A program made the translations under genes and the position numbers. Below the pieces are notes generated by a model that was not told the origin of the DNA, did not search any database, and saw nothing but the letters and a program-made list of their open reading frames with translations. From Melastoma dodecandrum (lineage: Eukaryota; Streptophyta; Magnoliopsida; Myrtales; Melastomataceae), in NCBI GenBank assembly GCA_029817715.1, contig JARUPY010000387.1, forward strand, positions 1,550,001 to 1,614,000: a DNA stretch of 64,000 bases, in the 5' to 3' direction. The first letter of the stretch is position 1, and the number at the start of each line of letters is the position of its first letter. Shown piece after piece: positions 21,293 through 30,637 of the stretch.

Positions 21293-24200
21293 TCATATGC
21301 GGCTTGAGTCTCTTCCAAAGACGAACCTCCGTGTCCAGTCAGATACAACTAAAAACCTAGTCCGCCAGCTGACTTGCTTCCTGAATTAAGAGAGGAACTT
21401 CTTCATGAGCAATCAGCATTTGGCGGACAGACAACCTTAATCTAAAGTTGGAACGTTGAGAGGGCATGATCACCTGGCATAGACAGAATACCACAGCCAT
21501 TGGGTGCTGCAACCCATGGAAACCCAGTCTCCAGGCAATTCCGCGGCCGCTTACTCACCTCCAAGGGGAGCGAACTGCCCAAGGTGCTTGTACCTTTGCA
21601 AAAACAGGAAAGGTGAATCAGCTCAATCCTGAATCACCGCAGAAAATAAGAGTGGTTCAGAATATGGGGGCACCAAAAAAGATGGAATTGATGGCGCCCG
21701 GAACCATGAAACTGTCTTGGACCTTCAGGAAGTTCAGCACACTGTTCCCGGTGATCGAAGCACTTTGTGAGATAAGATCCCTGCTGTGCAGCAACCTACA
21801 TAGAGAAGTGGCAGAACAATTTGGCAAACCATGTAAATTAGGGGGAGGGGGGACGAGTTCTATCATAAAACAACAAAAAAATTCCGAACAACACTAACTA
21901 GATCAACAATTACCCGTGCTGTAGCCGGTAGACTCTTCCTTTGAGAATCTACGAGACAAAGGGCCTCTTTAAAGCCTTCAAAGTCGACTTCTTTTCGTGG
22001 ATTGCCATCAGCATCTCTCTAAAGGTCTGCCACATCAAATAGATGCTTGGTCTTTCAAGTAATGATCCACTTGAGGATATCTCTCAATGATGTCATCTAC
22101 CACATCTTGAAATTCTTCTATAGTTAGGGTGCCAGAGTTATCTTTGTCCGCAGCCTTAAATATACTTAATATATCATCCTGAAGAGTAAAAGAAGAATAG
22201 ATAGATGTAGCTTCGGCTGAATATAGGAGAAAAGATTGTAAATTGCAAGGCAGATAGTTCCCTTAGTGTTTCACTTTTAGTCTCATTCTTAGATGAGTTA
22301 GTGAGCAATTATCAAGTAAACCAGGATAACAACAGCTAGCACGCCTGTGGCGGGAACTTCCACAACTTCATAAAACTTCAGCAATAGACCTTGTTGTTGC
22401 ATAATATAGACAGATCCAACAAGGTGAAAAAATTTAGTTAGCCAAATTTTGGGTTTAGAGTTCCATATGTCATGCAGAAAATGGAGACTGGGAGATTTAC
22501 CAATCAAAATCATTCTATTGTGCAATTGAAGTAGGGAGAACTGCAATGATAAGGCAAATACTAGATCTGCATACCACTATTTTACGTTGATTGATGGTAG
22601 CACAATCACCAAGGGCGTACACATTTTCAGTCCCTTCAACTCTTAGCCATTCATCTGTTGCAAGCATTCACCGTTTGCCCTGAGATAAGCAAATACCATA
22701 TAGAAATTCAATCAAAACAAAAGCGTTCAGTGCCTAAAACCAAGCAGATCAGAAAGGCAAGCGGAGTGATAAGCCAAACTCTAATAACGTGAAAGCTGGC
22801 ATAATAAGCCCGGATTGAGAATGATTTGGCAGTGTAACACCATTATCACTATGGAAGTCATGACGAACCTAGCGACAAACCTGTCGATTTGCTCCATGAA
22901 GTCCTGTACTATAGGGCGAGGTCCAACGCCTGTCGACCAGACAACCAACCCATATGGAACCTGGCGAATTTCTCCCTTTGATTTCGTTTTCATGGTGATC
23001 TCCTTATCCGAGATACCCAGAACCCCGGCATCCTGTTTGAACGTCGATACCATCTCGAATGAACTTCGACTTAGCAAAGGTGCTAATTCTTTCATCAAAT
23101 CTGAAATGAAAATTGAGCAACCAAAGCAATCATTAGTGATTGCCCAGGCATTTAAATAGGCATGTCAAGGAGTCCGGAGCTTTCATTAAGACGAGACCGA
23201 AAAAAACTATAAACTCACTAGACAGGTTAAAGGTAAAAGTACACTATGCGTCAAGATCTTTGTGATCAAGGATGTGTACGTGAACTTTTCGGAAGAAAGA
23301 TTCCAAGCAAATGAAGTATTAGATTAACCCCAGCAGGCAACACATTTGAAGTTGAAAAGATATGCAATGAATTTCAACCTGGAGATGCTCCCAGGAAAGA
23401 CTGCATCACATTGGGTTACAATGAATAACCATCTTAGTGTTCAAAATGTGATCTCCTGATTGGACCAATGAGATTTGGATGAATTCCTTAAGCTTAGGAT
23501 ATATTCTCACTATATCTTCTTATATGAAGTCATGCAACTCAGCAGCAAATTCCACACCTGTCGGACCACCCCCAACAATCACAAAATGAAGGTTCTTCTT
23601 GTTCTCCTCTTCGGTCAAGCCAGGAAGCACCGATTTCTCGAATCGATCAATCACACTTCTGCGAATCTTCTGAGCATCATCCACTTCCTTCATCCGAAAG
23701 AAGTTAAACAATGACTTTGGCTGCTGACTGCAAACATTAACTATGAAAAAATCTTCCACTAAGAAACTTTCAAACCTTTAAAAAGTGGCAGTTTTCCAGA
23801 ACGCCGGGGGTATTGAAAGTATTCACTTGCGCTCCGACAGCGACGACTAAATAGTCATATTCCAAAGAAAATTCTGGGTCTTCAGCCAAGTTTTCATCCA
23901 GGTTAGACCGACAAAAGGCTTTGTTGTTTGCAGCATCGATCTTCAGACAGTCTGCTAAAAGTTTATTTCTCCTTTACTCTGTACATGGAGTTTCAGAAGA
24001 GATTTACACATTCATCCAGTAACGAGTTGAAATGAATCCTCCAAATATAGCACCTCTTAACTAATCCTAAATTTAGATTTTGCCTAAGCCAAAAAACTGC
24101 CCATCAACTATTTCAAAGCCCATCCATTGAGAACTGTTACACCCAAGGAACTATTCCAATCTGGGGCCAAAGAAGCACCCCCTCCCCCCCATAATTCTAA

Positions 24201-24655
24201 GCAGCCATTATTCAGATCAATCATCACTCTAGAATTTAAGCAACATCAAGCAGACAATTCGCACAAACAGGGAAACTAAAAACAGAAAGAATGTACCTTC
24301 TTTATGATATTTCTTACTGGCTCTACTATACTGCAAGCCTCCACCGTTCCGCTGGTGACACTAGGCAGCAAGGGGTTCCACTGGTGACACTAGGCAGCAA
24401 GGGGGTGAACACAATAATTCCTGGGTGAAACAACCTGGACGTCGTAAGTCGAAATGTCAAGGTCCTTTAGGAAACTCCTGCCCGCCCATCCTGTCCCGAG
24501 AACAACCACCCTCTTCTTCCCGCTATTCTCCTTCTGAACCTGGTTGGCGCTCGAGGCGCCCCCTCGGATATGGAATCCGCATAGGCCACCAAACTCCCAC
24601 AACTGCCAAAAAGAAACAAAAACCTGACTCCAGAAACACTCCAACAGGTGCACAA
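21293..24655 (-). pseudogene. Type II NAD(P)H dehydrogenase, external NDB type, broken
   Basis: Intact NDB proteins are rotenone-insensitive NAD(P)H:ubiquinone oxidoreductases on the outer face of the inner mitochondrial membrane, with two Rossmann folds and an EF-hand. The parts are in order on the minus strand: LVAYADS and RVVVLGTGWAGRSF (about 24600-24480), SPRNY, IDAANNKAFCRS with YDYLVVAVGAQVNTF (about 23960-23780), HFVIVGGGPTGVEFAAELHDF (about 23590-23520), QVPYGLVVWSTG (about 22950), TENVYALGDCATINQRKI (about 22640-22580), the EF-hand DKDNSGTLTIEE (about 22150) and WRTRFLVVSDWTRRF ending at TGA 21293. Lesions: a frameshift after the YADS block; a 29-bp tandem duplication bringing a TAG (24346-24403); a small deletion near 23955; TAA for Tyr after HDF; a one-base insertion near 23015; TGA before MLATDEWL; a TAG and frameshift near 22030; and TAA near 21560. 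It cannot encode a working enzyme. Confidence 0.88.
24346..24403 (-). repeat. 29-bp tandem duplication inside the NDB pseudogene
   Basis: 24346-24374 and 24375-24403 are identical except for one base. They cover the codons of the FTPLLPSVT block. Because 29 is not a multiple of three, the duplication shifts the frame. Confidence 0.95.
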
Positions 24656-24678
24656 ACCACAACCGGGGACATTCCAGT

Positions 24679-24683
24679 CAAAT
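24679..24683. repeat. Left target-site duplication of the Gypsy array (CAAAT)
   Basis: CAAAT directly precedes the TG end of the outermost LTR and equals the five bases at 35911-35915. Confidence 0.92.
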
Positions 24684-25365
24684 TGTTACGTGGAAAAGAC
24701 CAAAACACAAGTAACGAGGCTGGATTCCTTTATATCAACATCAAAATGTCCCCAACTCCAAGTCTATACACAGATGCAGCAAAATAAAGCAGTCACAGCT
24801 AAAATTAACCAGTCGTAGCTATGAAACTCAGCACCATCACCACCACAGCCACCCCAAAACCTCCATTCACCCCAGAATCTCCTCCCTCACCCCTCCTCCT
24901 TAGCCTCCATTTCCCCAGAAAATATCTTCCCTCCTCCTTTCTCTCTCTTCAGCTCCCTCCTTATGCCTGTCGCCCCCTTGCAACAACCACCCAGTGTCTC
25001 CGTTGCTTGGGCGTGCGCGAGTTTGTTGGACATTTCCCCATTCCTGCTCTTTAGTCCTTCATCTATGATATTCATTTTGCATGGTCCATCACTTTTCACA
25101 TTCATCTCAATTCCGTCCTTCGCTCTGACCTTCCCCTTCAATTCTGGATCTGGATCCCCTTCACCAAAACCCATCTCAGGGTGTATGTCCTTCTCAAAGC
25201 CCTCGCCCATCTCCGAGCCCTTACCCGAGCCCATTTCCTTAATAACCATCTCCATATTAACAGCAGCTAACTCTTCCCCGACATCGAACTCTTCTCCAAC
25301 TCCTTCATCAACCCCCACTTCCTGAACTCCTCCTTCTCGTGAGCTACCTCCCCTTTCACGTATCA
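24684..25365 (-). repeat. LTR 1 of the Gypsy array (element 3' end)
   Basis: 682 bp. By eye it differs from LTR 3 at four positions and from LTR 2 at twelve. It contains the last 159 codons of the copy 1 polyprotein frame. Confidence 0.95.
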
Positions 25366-28300
25366 CTGCCCTCCCCTCAAAATCACCCTTGTCCCCAAGG
25401 GTGATATGGGGAAACTGATTCTGAAGGTCTAACAGGTATTCCCAAGTCGCTTCCCCCTCTGATCGACCGACCCATTTCACAAGAACTTGGGTTACAGCCC
25501 GGTTTCCCCTTCTGACCATTCTTCGTTGCAGGATGTATTCTGGCAAGGATGTTCCCTGTGCAGAAGCGGGCAGCTGCGTCGAGGTAGGTACACCTTGCCC
25601 CACTGCTTGTTTGAGCCGGGAGACATGAAAGGTGTGGTGGATTTGTGCTGACTTAGGGAGATCCAGCTTATAGGCCACTTGTCCTACTTTATCCAGAATC
25701 TTATAAGGCCCAAAATATAGGGGAACCAACTTGCCTGTATGCTGCCCATCAACCGAACTCTGTCTATGTTGCTGTAGCTTCACAAAAACCCAGTCACCCA
25801 CATTGAATTGTCTATCCGACCTCTTTCTGTTTGCCATTTGTTGCATCCTGTTCTGTGCCCTGTGGATATGAAACCGCAACAGTTGAGTCATTTCCTCCCT
25901 ACTAGTGAGTTCCAGGTCCACCGCTTTGTAAGCTGAAGTCCCTGTGATGTATGGCAACTGAATTGGGGCTTCATATCCATAGAGAGCCTCAAACGGAGTC
26001 ATGCGGATAGTAGAATGAAAAGTGGTATTATACCACCATTCTGCTAACGGCAACCACTTACACCACATCGTAGGGCAATCCGAACACATGCACCTCAAGT
26101 AGGTCTCCAAGCACCTATTAACAACCTCCGTCTGACCGTCCGTTTGTGGATGGTAAGCGGTTGACAGCCGTAAATCAACTCCCTGCAACCTGAATAGTTC
26201 TTGCCAGAAATCACTAAGGAATATAGAATCTCGATCACTAGTGATTGTCTGGGGAAGCCCATGCAGTCTAAACACTGTGTTTAAGAAGAGTTCAGCCACC
26301 TTACTTGCTGTATAGGGGTGTTTAAGAGCCATAAAGTGGGCGTATTTGGTTAGTCGATCCACCACCACCATGATAACTTCATTTCCCATAGATTTAGGCA
26401 ATCCTACTATAAAATCCATCGATATATCTGTCCATACTGCAGAAGGAACCGGCAGTGGCTGTAGCAAGCCTGGGGATGCTGCTAGGTCATACTTGCATCT
26501 TTGGCAGACTGCACATGCCCTAATGAAAGCCCGGACCTGCTTCTCTAAACCCTTCCAGTAACAAAAACTCGCGATCCGTTTAGTAGTCCCATGAATTCCT
26601 GAGTGTCCCCTTGACGCCGATGCATGGAAGGTCTTAATGATCTGACTTCGTAACTCCATGTTGTCCCCAACCACCAGCTTCCCCTTCCGCAACAACAGTC
26701 CCTGTTTAAGCTCATATACCGAAGGTTCCCCCTGTTTCAGCCTCTGAATAATCGACTGCAACTGATTATCCTGCTGCCAACTATCGCGAATAGCATCAAA
26801 TAGGGTCCCCTGTTGCAAATTTAGACTAATGGACATGATTTCAGCCGCCAGAATTCTAGAAAGGGCGTCAACTACCACGTTTTCCTTACCCTTCTTATAG
26901 CTAAGTTCATAATCATATCCCAAAAGTTTGGTCAGCCACCTGAATTGCATTTCATTGTGCAATTTCTGCTCAAGTAAAAATTTTAAGCTATGATGATCAG
27001 TCTTGATGACGAAACGCCTTCCAATCAAATAGTGTCTCCATTTGTCCACAGCGTAAACAATCGATAACAATTCTTTCTCGTAGACTGATAGGCTCATATG
27101 CCGTGGTGCCAGAGCTTTACTGATGAAAGCTATAGGGCGCCCCCGCTGCATTAACACTGCTCCGATCCCTATTTGGCTGGCATCGGTTTCTACCACTAGT
27201 TGCTGGCTGAAATCTGGCAGCGCCAGCACTGGAGTTGTTACCATAGCATCTTTTAACTGAACAAAGGCAGCCTGTGCTTCTGGGGACCATTTAAAAGAGT
27301 CCTTCTTGAGTAATTGTGTTAGTGGTTTACTAAGAGTGCCATACCCCTTGACAAATCGCCTGTAGTACCCTGTTAAACCAAGGAATCCCCGCAACTGTTT
27401 GATGTTCGTAGGAGCTGGCCAATTCTGTATAGCATCCAATTTCCTTGGATCGGTAGATACTCCCCCCTCTTCAATGAAGTGTCCTAGATATTCCACTCTT
27501 CGTTTAGCAAACGAACACTTGCTTAGTTTAGCAAACAAGCAATTTTTCTGCAGTAACTCCAATACCACCGATAGATGAACCACATGCTCTTCCATATTTG
27601 GACTGTAGACTAGAATATCATCAAAGAAGACAAGTACGAATTTCCTCAAATGAGGTCTAAAAACCTCGTTCATGAGACTTTGAAACGTGGAGGGAGCGTT
27701 GGTTAGCCCAAAGGGCATAACCCGAAACTCATAATGCCCCTCGTGAGTCTTAAAGGCTGTCTTAGCGATGTCTTCATCTTTAACTCGGATCTGATGATAC
27801 CCAGACCGTAAATCGAGTTTGGAGAAGAGTGTAGCACCCTGTAATTCATCTAAGAGCTCCTCAATCACCGGAATCGGAAACTTATCCTTAATTGTCTTCT
27901 TATTGAGTTCCCTGTAGTCTATGCAAAGTCTCCAGCTATTGTCTTTCTTCTTTACTAGAACCACGGGAGAGGAAAATGGGCTGGTGCTGTGTCGAATGAC
28001 CCCAGCTTGGAACATTTCCTGGATTAGCTTCTCTATAACATCCTTCTGGGCACTTGAATACCGATAGGGTCGAAGATTTAAGCCTTTCACACCCTCTTCC
28101 AAGGGGATGCAGTGATCATGGCTCCTTTTAGGAGGCAGAGTAGTAGGCTCCTCAAATACTGCTGCAAATTTCTGTAACACCTCTTGGATCTGATTGGGTA
28201 CAGTCTGAATCTGAGTATCATTCCCTACCGAATTCTGTTTGGCAATGATCAACAGGCCCCTATCCTTGGAGTCCACTGCAAATGCCCCAGTGGTCACTCT

Positions 28301-29914
28301 CGTAAGCCCTTCCCCTCCAGCCTTTAAACTCACTTCCCTACCACCCCATTGATAATTCATCTTTAGATTTGAAAAATTCCACACCACCGTACCAAGGGTA
28401 CTCAGCCATTCCATTCCCAGAATCACCTCACAACCTTTGATGGGCATTACTAACATCCTGGACTGATATGCAACCCCTTGCATCTCCCACTCGAACACAC
28501 GGACCAGTGATACACATGAAACTTTCTCCCCGTTCGCCACCATGACATTTCTGCTTTGTATTGCTTCTGTTTTGCACCCTATCCGTTTAGCCACTCCCAC
28601 ATCTAGGAAGTTGTGGGTACTTCCTGAGTCAATCAAAATCGTCAACCATCTCTTCTTGTACCACCCGATTACCTTCATCGTTCTATTCTTAAGAGATAGA
28701 GCCACACCGTATAAAGCGTGCAATGAAACCACAGGCATTTCTTCTTCTTGATCCACCCCAGTTCCTTCTTGTTTCCACCCTTCCTTCATCCCCATTTGAC
28801 CAATAGAGTGGGTGGATAGGCTCTTATCAGCCAAAATACTGTCCTCCGAATGCCAATTTTCCTCATCCTTTCCTTCTTCATTTTCTTCTAACACAATTGC
28901 GTACATTTTCTGACCATTGCATTTATGGGAGAACGAGTATTTCTCATCACAGTAGAAACAAAGCCCCTTTCTCCTTTTCTCATCAAGTTCTGCCGCAGAT
29001 AGTCTTCTATGAGGTGGTTGGTATATATTTGGTCGATTTTCCCCAACTCCTAACCCCTTTCCTCTGTCTTCAGAAAACTTACTTCCCCCAGACCACCGTG
29101 GGATGCTTCTTCCACCCTGATTGACATTCATTCCCCTATTCTGGCCCTGCATTTGCTCCCATTTAGCTCCTCTGACAAACCCTTCCCTTCCCCCGAACCC
29201 TTCCTCATCGGACAATGTTTTCCCAAGGGCAATAGCATGCTGAAGCGTTCTGGGATTGAAAGCTGTCATCAGCTTCCTGTGTGCCCTTTTGAGCCCTCCG
29301 ATAAACATAGCTACCTGATCCTCATGAGATAGCTCCACCCGTGTCACCAACGACACAAACTCCTCCACATATTCTGAGTAGCTTCGACCCTCCTTCAACT
29401 CCTTGAGTAACACTATCGGGCGAGAGAGCTCATTAGGGCCGAATCTCATTAGCATTCCAGCGGAGTATTCTGGCCAACTAATTGGTCCCTTCAATTCCCT
29501 GTTCCGGATGAAGGCGTAATGCCATTCTATCGCGGGTCCACTGAGATAAATTGATGCCACACTTACCCTCATGTCCGGCGGTGTACCATCCAATTCGAAA
29601 AACCTCTCGCATTTGAATATCCATTCCTGGACGTTGTTACCATCGAAGGATGGAAACTCTACCTTTGCCTGTCTGGTAACCCGGTCATCTGGCTTTGGGC
29701 TGGAATAATATGGTCGACCACCCGACTGTCCCTCTTCAGACCATTCTCTCTGTTTTCCCCTACTACTCCTTTCCATATTATCCATTCTTAAGGTCAGATC
29801 TGCAAACTGCTCGCTCATTCCATCTATTTTCTTCATGAGTTCTTTCATCATCTCTTTCATAGGATCTGGCTCCATGATAGCGTCCTTCGATCGAGTATGG
29901 TCTGACACGGGCAT
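24887..29914 (-). CDS. Gypsy Gag-Pol polyprotein, copy 1, open throughout
   Basis: The polyprotein packages and copies the element RNA and inserts the cDNA. The frame is open from upstream of the primer site (first ATG 29980, inside the LTR) to the stop at 24887. I take the ATG at 29914 as the start since it is the first after the primer site, giving 1675 residues. Counted from 29980: gag with WIFKCERFFELDG, a CCHC knuckle (CFYCDEKYSFSHKC, about residue 340), protease LIDSGSTHNF (about 450), reverse transcriptase with FFDDILVYS (about 785), RNase H DASQIGIGAVL, integrase zinc motif ending CAVCQRCK (about 1150), core SDRDSIFLSDFW and YHPQTDGQTE, and a chromodomain (VLVKWVGRSEGEATWEY, about 1500). 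The last 159 codons lie within the 3' LTR. No stop or frameshift is seen, so this copy may be autonomous. Confidence 0.95.
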   Translation of the reverse strand: MPVSDHTRSKDAIMEPDPMKEMMKELMKKIDGMSEQFADLTLRMDNMERSSRGKQREWSEEGQSGGRPYYSSPKPDDRVTRQAKVEFPSFDGNNVQEWIFKCERFFELDGTPPDMRVSVASIYLSGPAIEWHYAFIRNRELKGPISWPEYSAGMLMRFGPNELSRPIVLLKELKEGRSYSEYVEEFVSLVTRVELSHEDQVAMFIGGLKRAHRKLMTAFNPRTLQHAIALGKTLSDEEGFGGREGFVRGAKWEQMQGQNRGMNVNQGGRSIPRWSGGSKFSEDRGKGLGVGENRPNIYQPPHRRLSAAELDEKRRKGLCFYCDEKYSFSHKCNGQKMYAIVLEENEEGKDEENWHSEDSILADKSLSTHSIGQMGMKEGWKQEGTGVDQEEEMPVVSLHALYGVALSLKNRTMKVIGWYKKRWLTILIDSGSTHNFLDVGVAKRIGCKTEAIQSRNVMVANGEKVSCVSLVRVFEWEMQGVAYQSRMLVMPIKGCEVILGMEWLSTLGTVVWNFSNLKMNYQWGGREVSLKAGGEGLTRVTTGAFAVDSKDRGLLIIAKQNSVGNDTQIQTVPNQIQEVLQKFAAVFEEPTTLPPKRSHDHCIPLEEGVKGLNLRPYRYSSAQKDVIEKLIQEMFQAGVIRHSTSPFSSPVVLVKKKDNSWRLCIDYRELNKKTIKDKFPIPVIEELLDELQGATLFSKLDLRSGYHQIRVKDEDIAKTAFKTHEGHYEFRVMPFGLTNAPSTFQSLMNEVFRPHLRKFVLVFFDDILVYSPNMEEHVVHLSVVLELLQKNCLFAKLSKCSFAKRRVEYLGHFIEEGGVSTDPRKLDAIQNWPAPTNIKQLRGFLGLTGYYRRFVKGYGTLSKPLTQLLKKDSFKWSPEAQAAFVQLKDAMVTTPVLALPDFSQQLVVETDASQIGIGAVLMQRGRPIAFISKALAPRHMSLSVYEKELLSIVYAVDKWRHYLIGRRFVIKTDHHSLKFLLEQKLHNEMQFRWLTKLLGYDYELSYKKGKENVVVDALSRILAAEIMSISLNLQQGTLFDAIRDSWQQDNQLQSIIQRLKQGEPSVYELKQGLLLRKGKLVVGDNMELRSQIIKTFHASASRGHSGIHGTTKRIASFCYWKGLEKQVRAFIRACAVCQRCKYDLAASPGLLQPLPVPSAVWTDISMDFIVGLPKSMGNEVIMVVVDRLTKYAHFMALKHPYTASKVAELFLNTVFRLHGLPQTITSDRDSIFLSDFWQELFRLQGVDLRLSTAYHPQTDGQTEVVNRCLETYLRCMCSDCPTMWCKWLPLAEWWYNTTFHSTIRMTPFEALYGYEAPIQLPYITGTSAYKAVDLELTSREEMTQLLRFHIHRAQNRMQQMANRKRSDRQFNVGDWVFVKLQQHRQSSVDGQHTGKLVPLYFGPYKILDKVGQVAYKLDLPKSAQIHHTFHVSRLKQAVGQGVPTSTQLPASAQGTSLPEYILQRRMVRRGNRAVTQVLVKWVGRSEGEATWEYLLDLQNQFPHITLGDKGDFEGRAVIRERGGSSREGGVQEVGVDEGVGEEFDVGEELAAVNMEMVIKEMGSGKGSEMGEGFEKDIHPEMGFGEGDPDPELKGKVRAKDGIEMNVKSDGPCKMNIIDEGLKSRNGEMSNKLAHAQATETLGGCCKGATGIRRELKREKGGGKIFSGEMEAKEEG
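25366..25383 (-). other. Polypurine tract of Gypsy copy 1
   Basis: The minus strand reads ATTTTGAGGGGAGGGCAG directly before the LTR start TGATACGTG, as expected for plus-strand priming. Confidence 0.8.
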
Positions 29915-29940
29915 AACAACAGCGGGAATCGAGCTCTCGT

Positions 29941-29952
29941 GCTCTGATACCA
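29941..29952 (-). other. Primer-binding site, Gypsy copy 1
   Basis: TGGTATCAGAGC on the minus strand, complementary to the 3' end of plant initiator tRNA-Met, three bases after the end of the LTR. Confidence 0.92.
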
Positions 29953-29955
29953 AGT

Positions 29956-30637
29956 TGTTACGTGGAAAAGACCAAAACACAAGTAACGAGGCTGGATTCC
30001 TTTACATCAACATCAAAATGTCCCCAACTCCAAGTCTATACACAGATGCAGCAAAATAAAGCAGTCACGGCTAAAATTAACCAGTCGTAGCTATGAAACT
30101 CAGCACCATCACCACCACAGCCACCCCAAAACCTCCATTCACCCCAGAATCTCCTCCCTCACCCCTCCTCCTTAGCCTCCATTTCCCCAGAAAATATCTT
30201 CCCTCCTCCTTTCTCTCTCTTCAGTTCCTCCCTTATGCCCGTCGCCCCCTTGCAACAACCACCCCGTGTCTCCGTTGCTTGGGCGTACGCGAGTTTGTTG
30301 GACATTTCCCCATTCCTGCTCTTTAGTCCTTCATCTATGATATTCATTTCGCATGGTCCATCACTTTTCACATTCATCTCAATTCCGTCCTTCGCTCTGA
30401 CCTTCCCCTTCAATTCTGGATCTGGATCCCCTTCACCAAAACCCATCTCAGGGCCTATGTCCTTCTCAAAGCCCTCGCCCATCTCCGAGCCCATACCCGA
30501 GCCCATTTCCTTAATAACCATCTCCATATTAACAGCAGCTAACTCTTCCCCGACATCGAACTCTTCTCCAACTCCTTCATCAACCCCCACTTCCTGAACT
30601 CCTCCTTCTCGTGAGCTACCTCCCCTTTCACGTATCA
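29956..30637 (-). repeat. LTR 2, shared middle LTR of the Gypsy array
   Basis: 682 bp, serving as 5' LTR of copy 1 and 3' LTR of copy 2. It carries nine base differences not found in either outer LTR, all between about 30224 and 30490. Confidence 0.95.

Noticed and set aside
24684..24851. A first reading of the Gypsy LTR as only 168 bp (TG...CA)
   Set aside because: The 682-bp LTR is fixed by the CAAAT duplication at both ends, the purine tract right at its border and the 9-bp terminal inverted repeats.
24963..25325. Plus-strand Ser/Pro-rich open frame repeated in all three Gypsy LTRs
   Set aside because: It is antisense to the Gag-Pol tail and is copied only because the LTR is copied.
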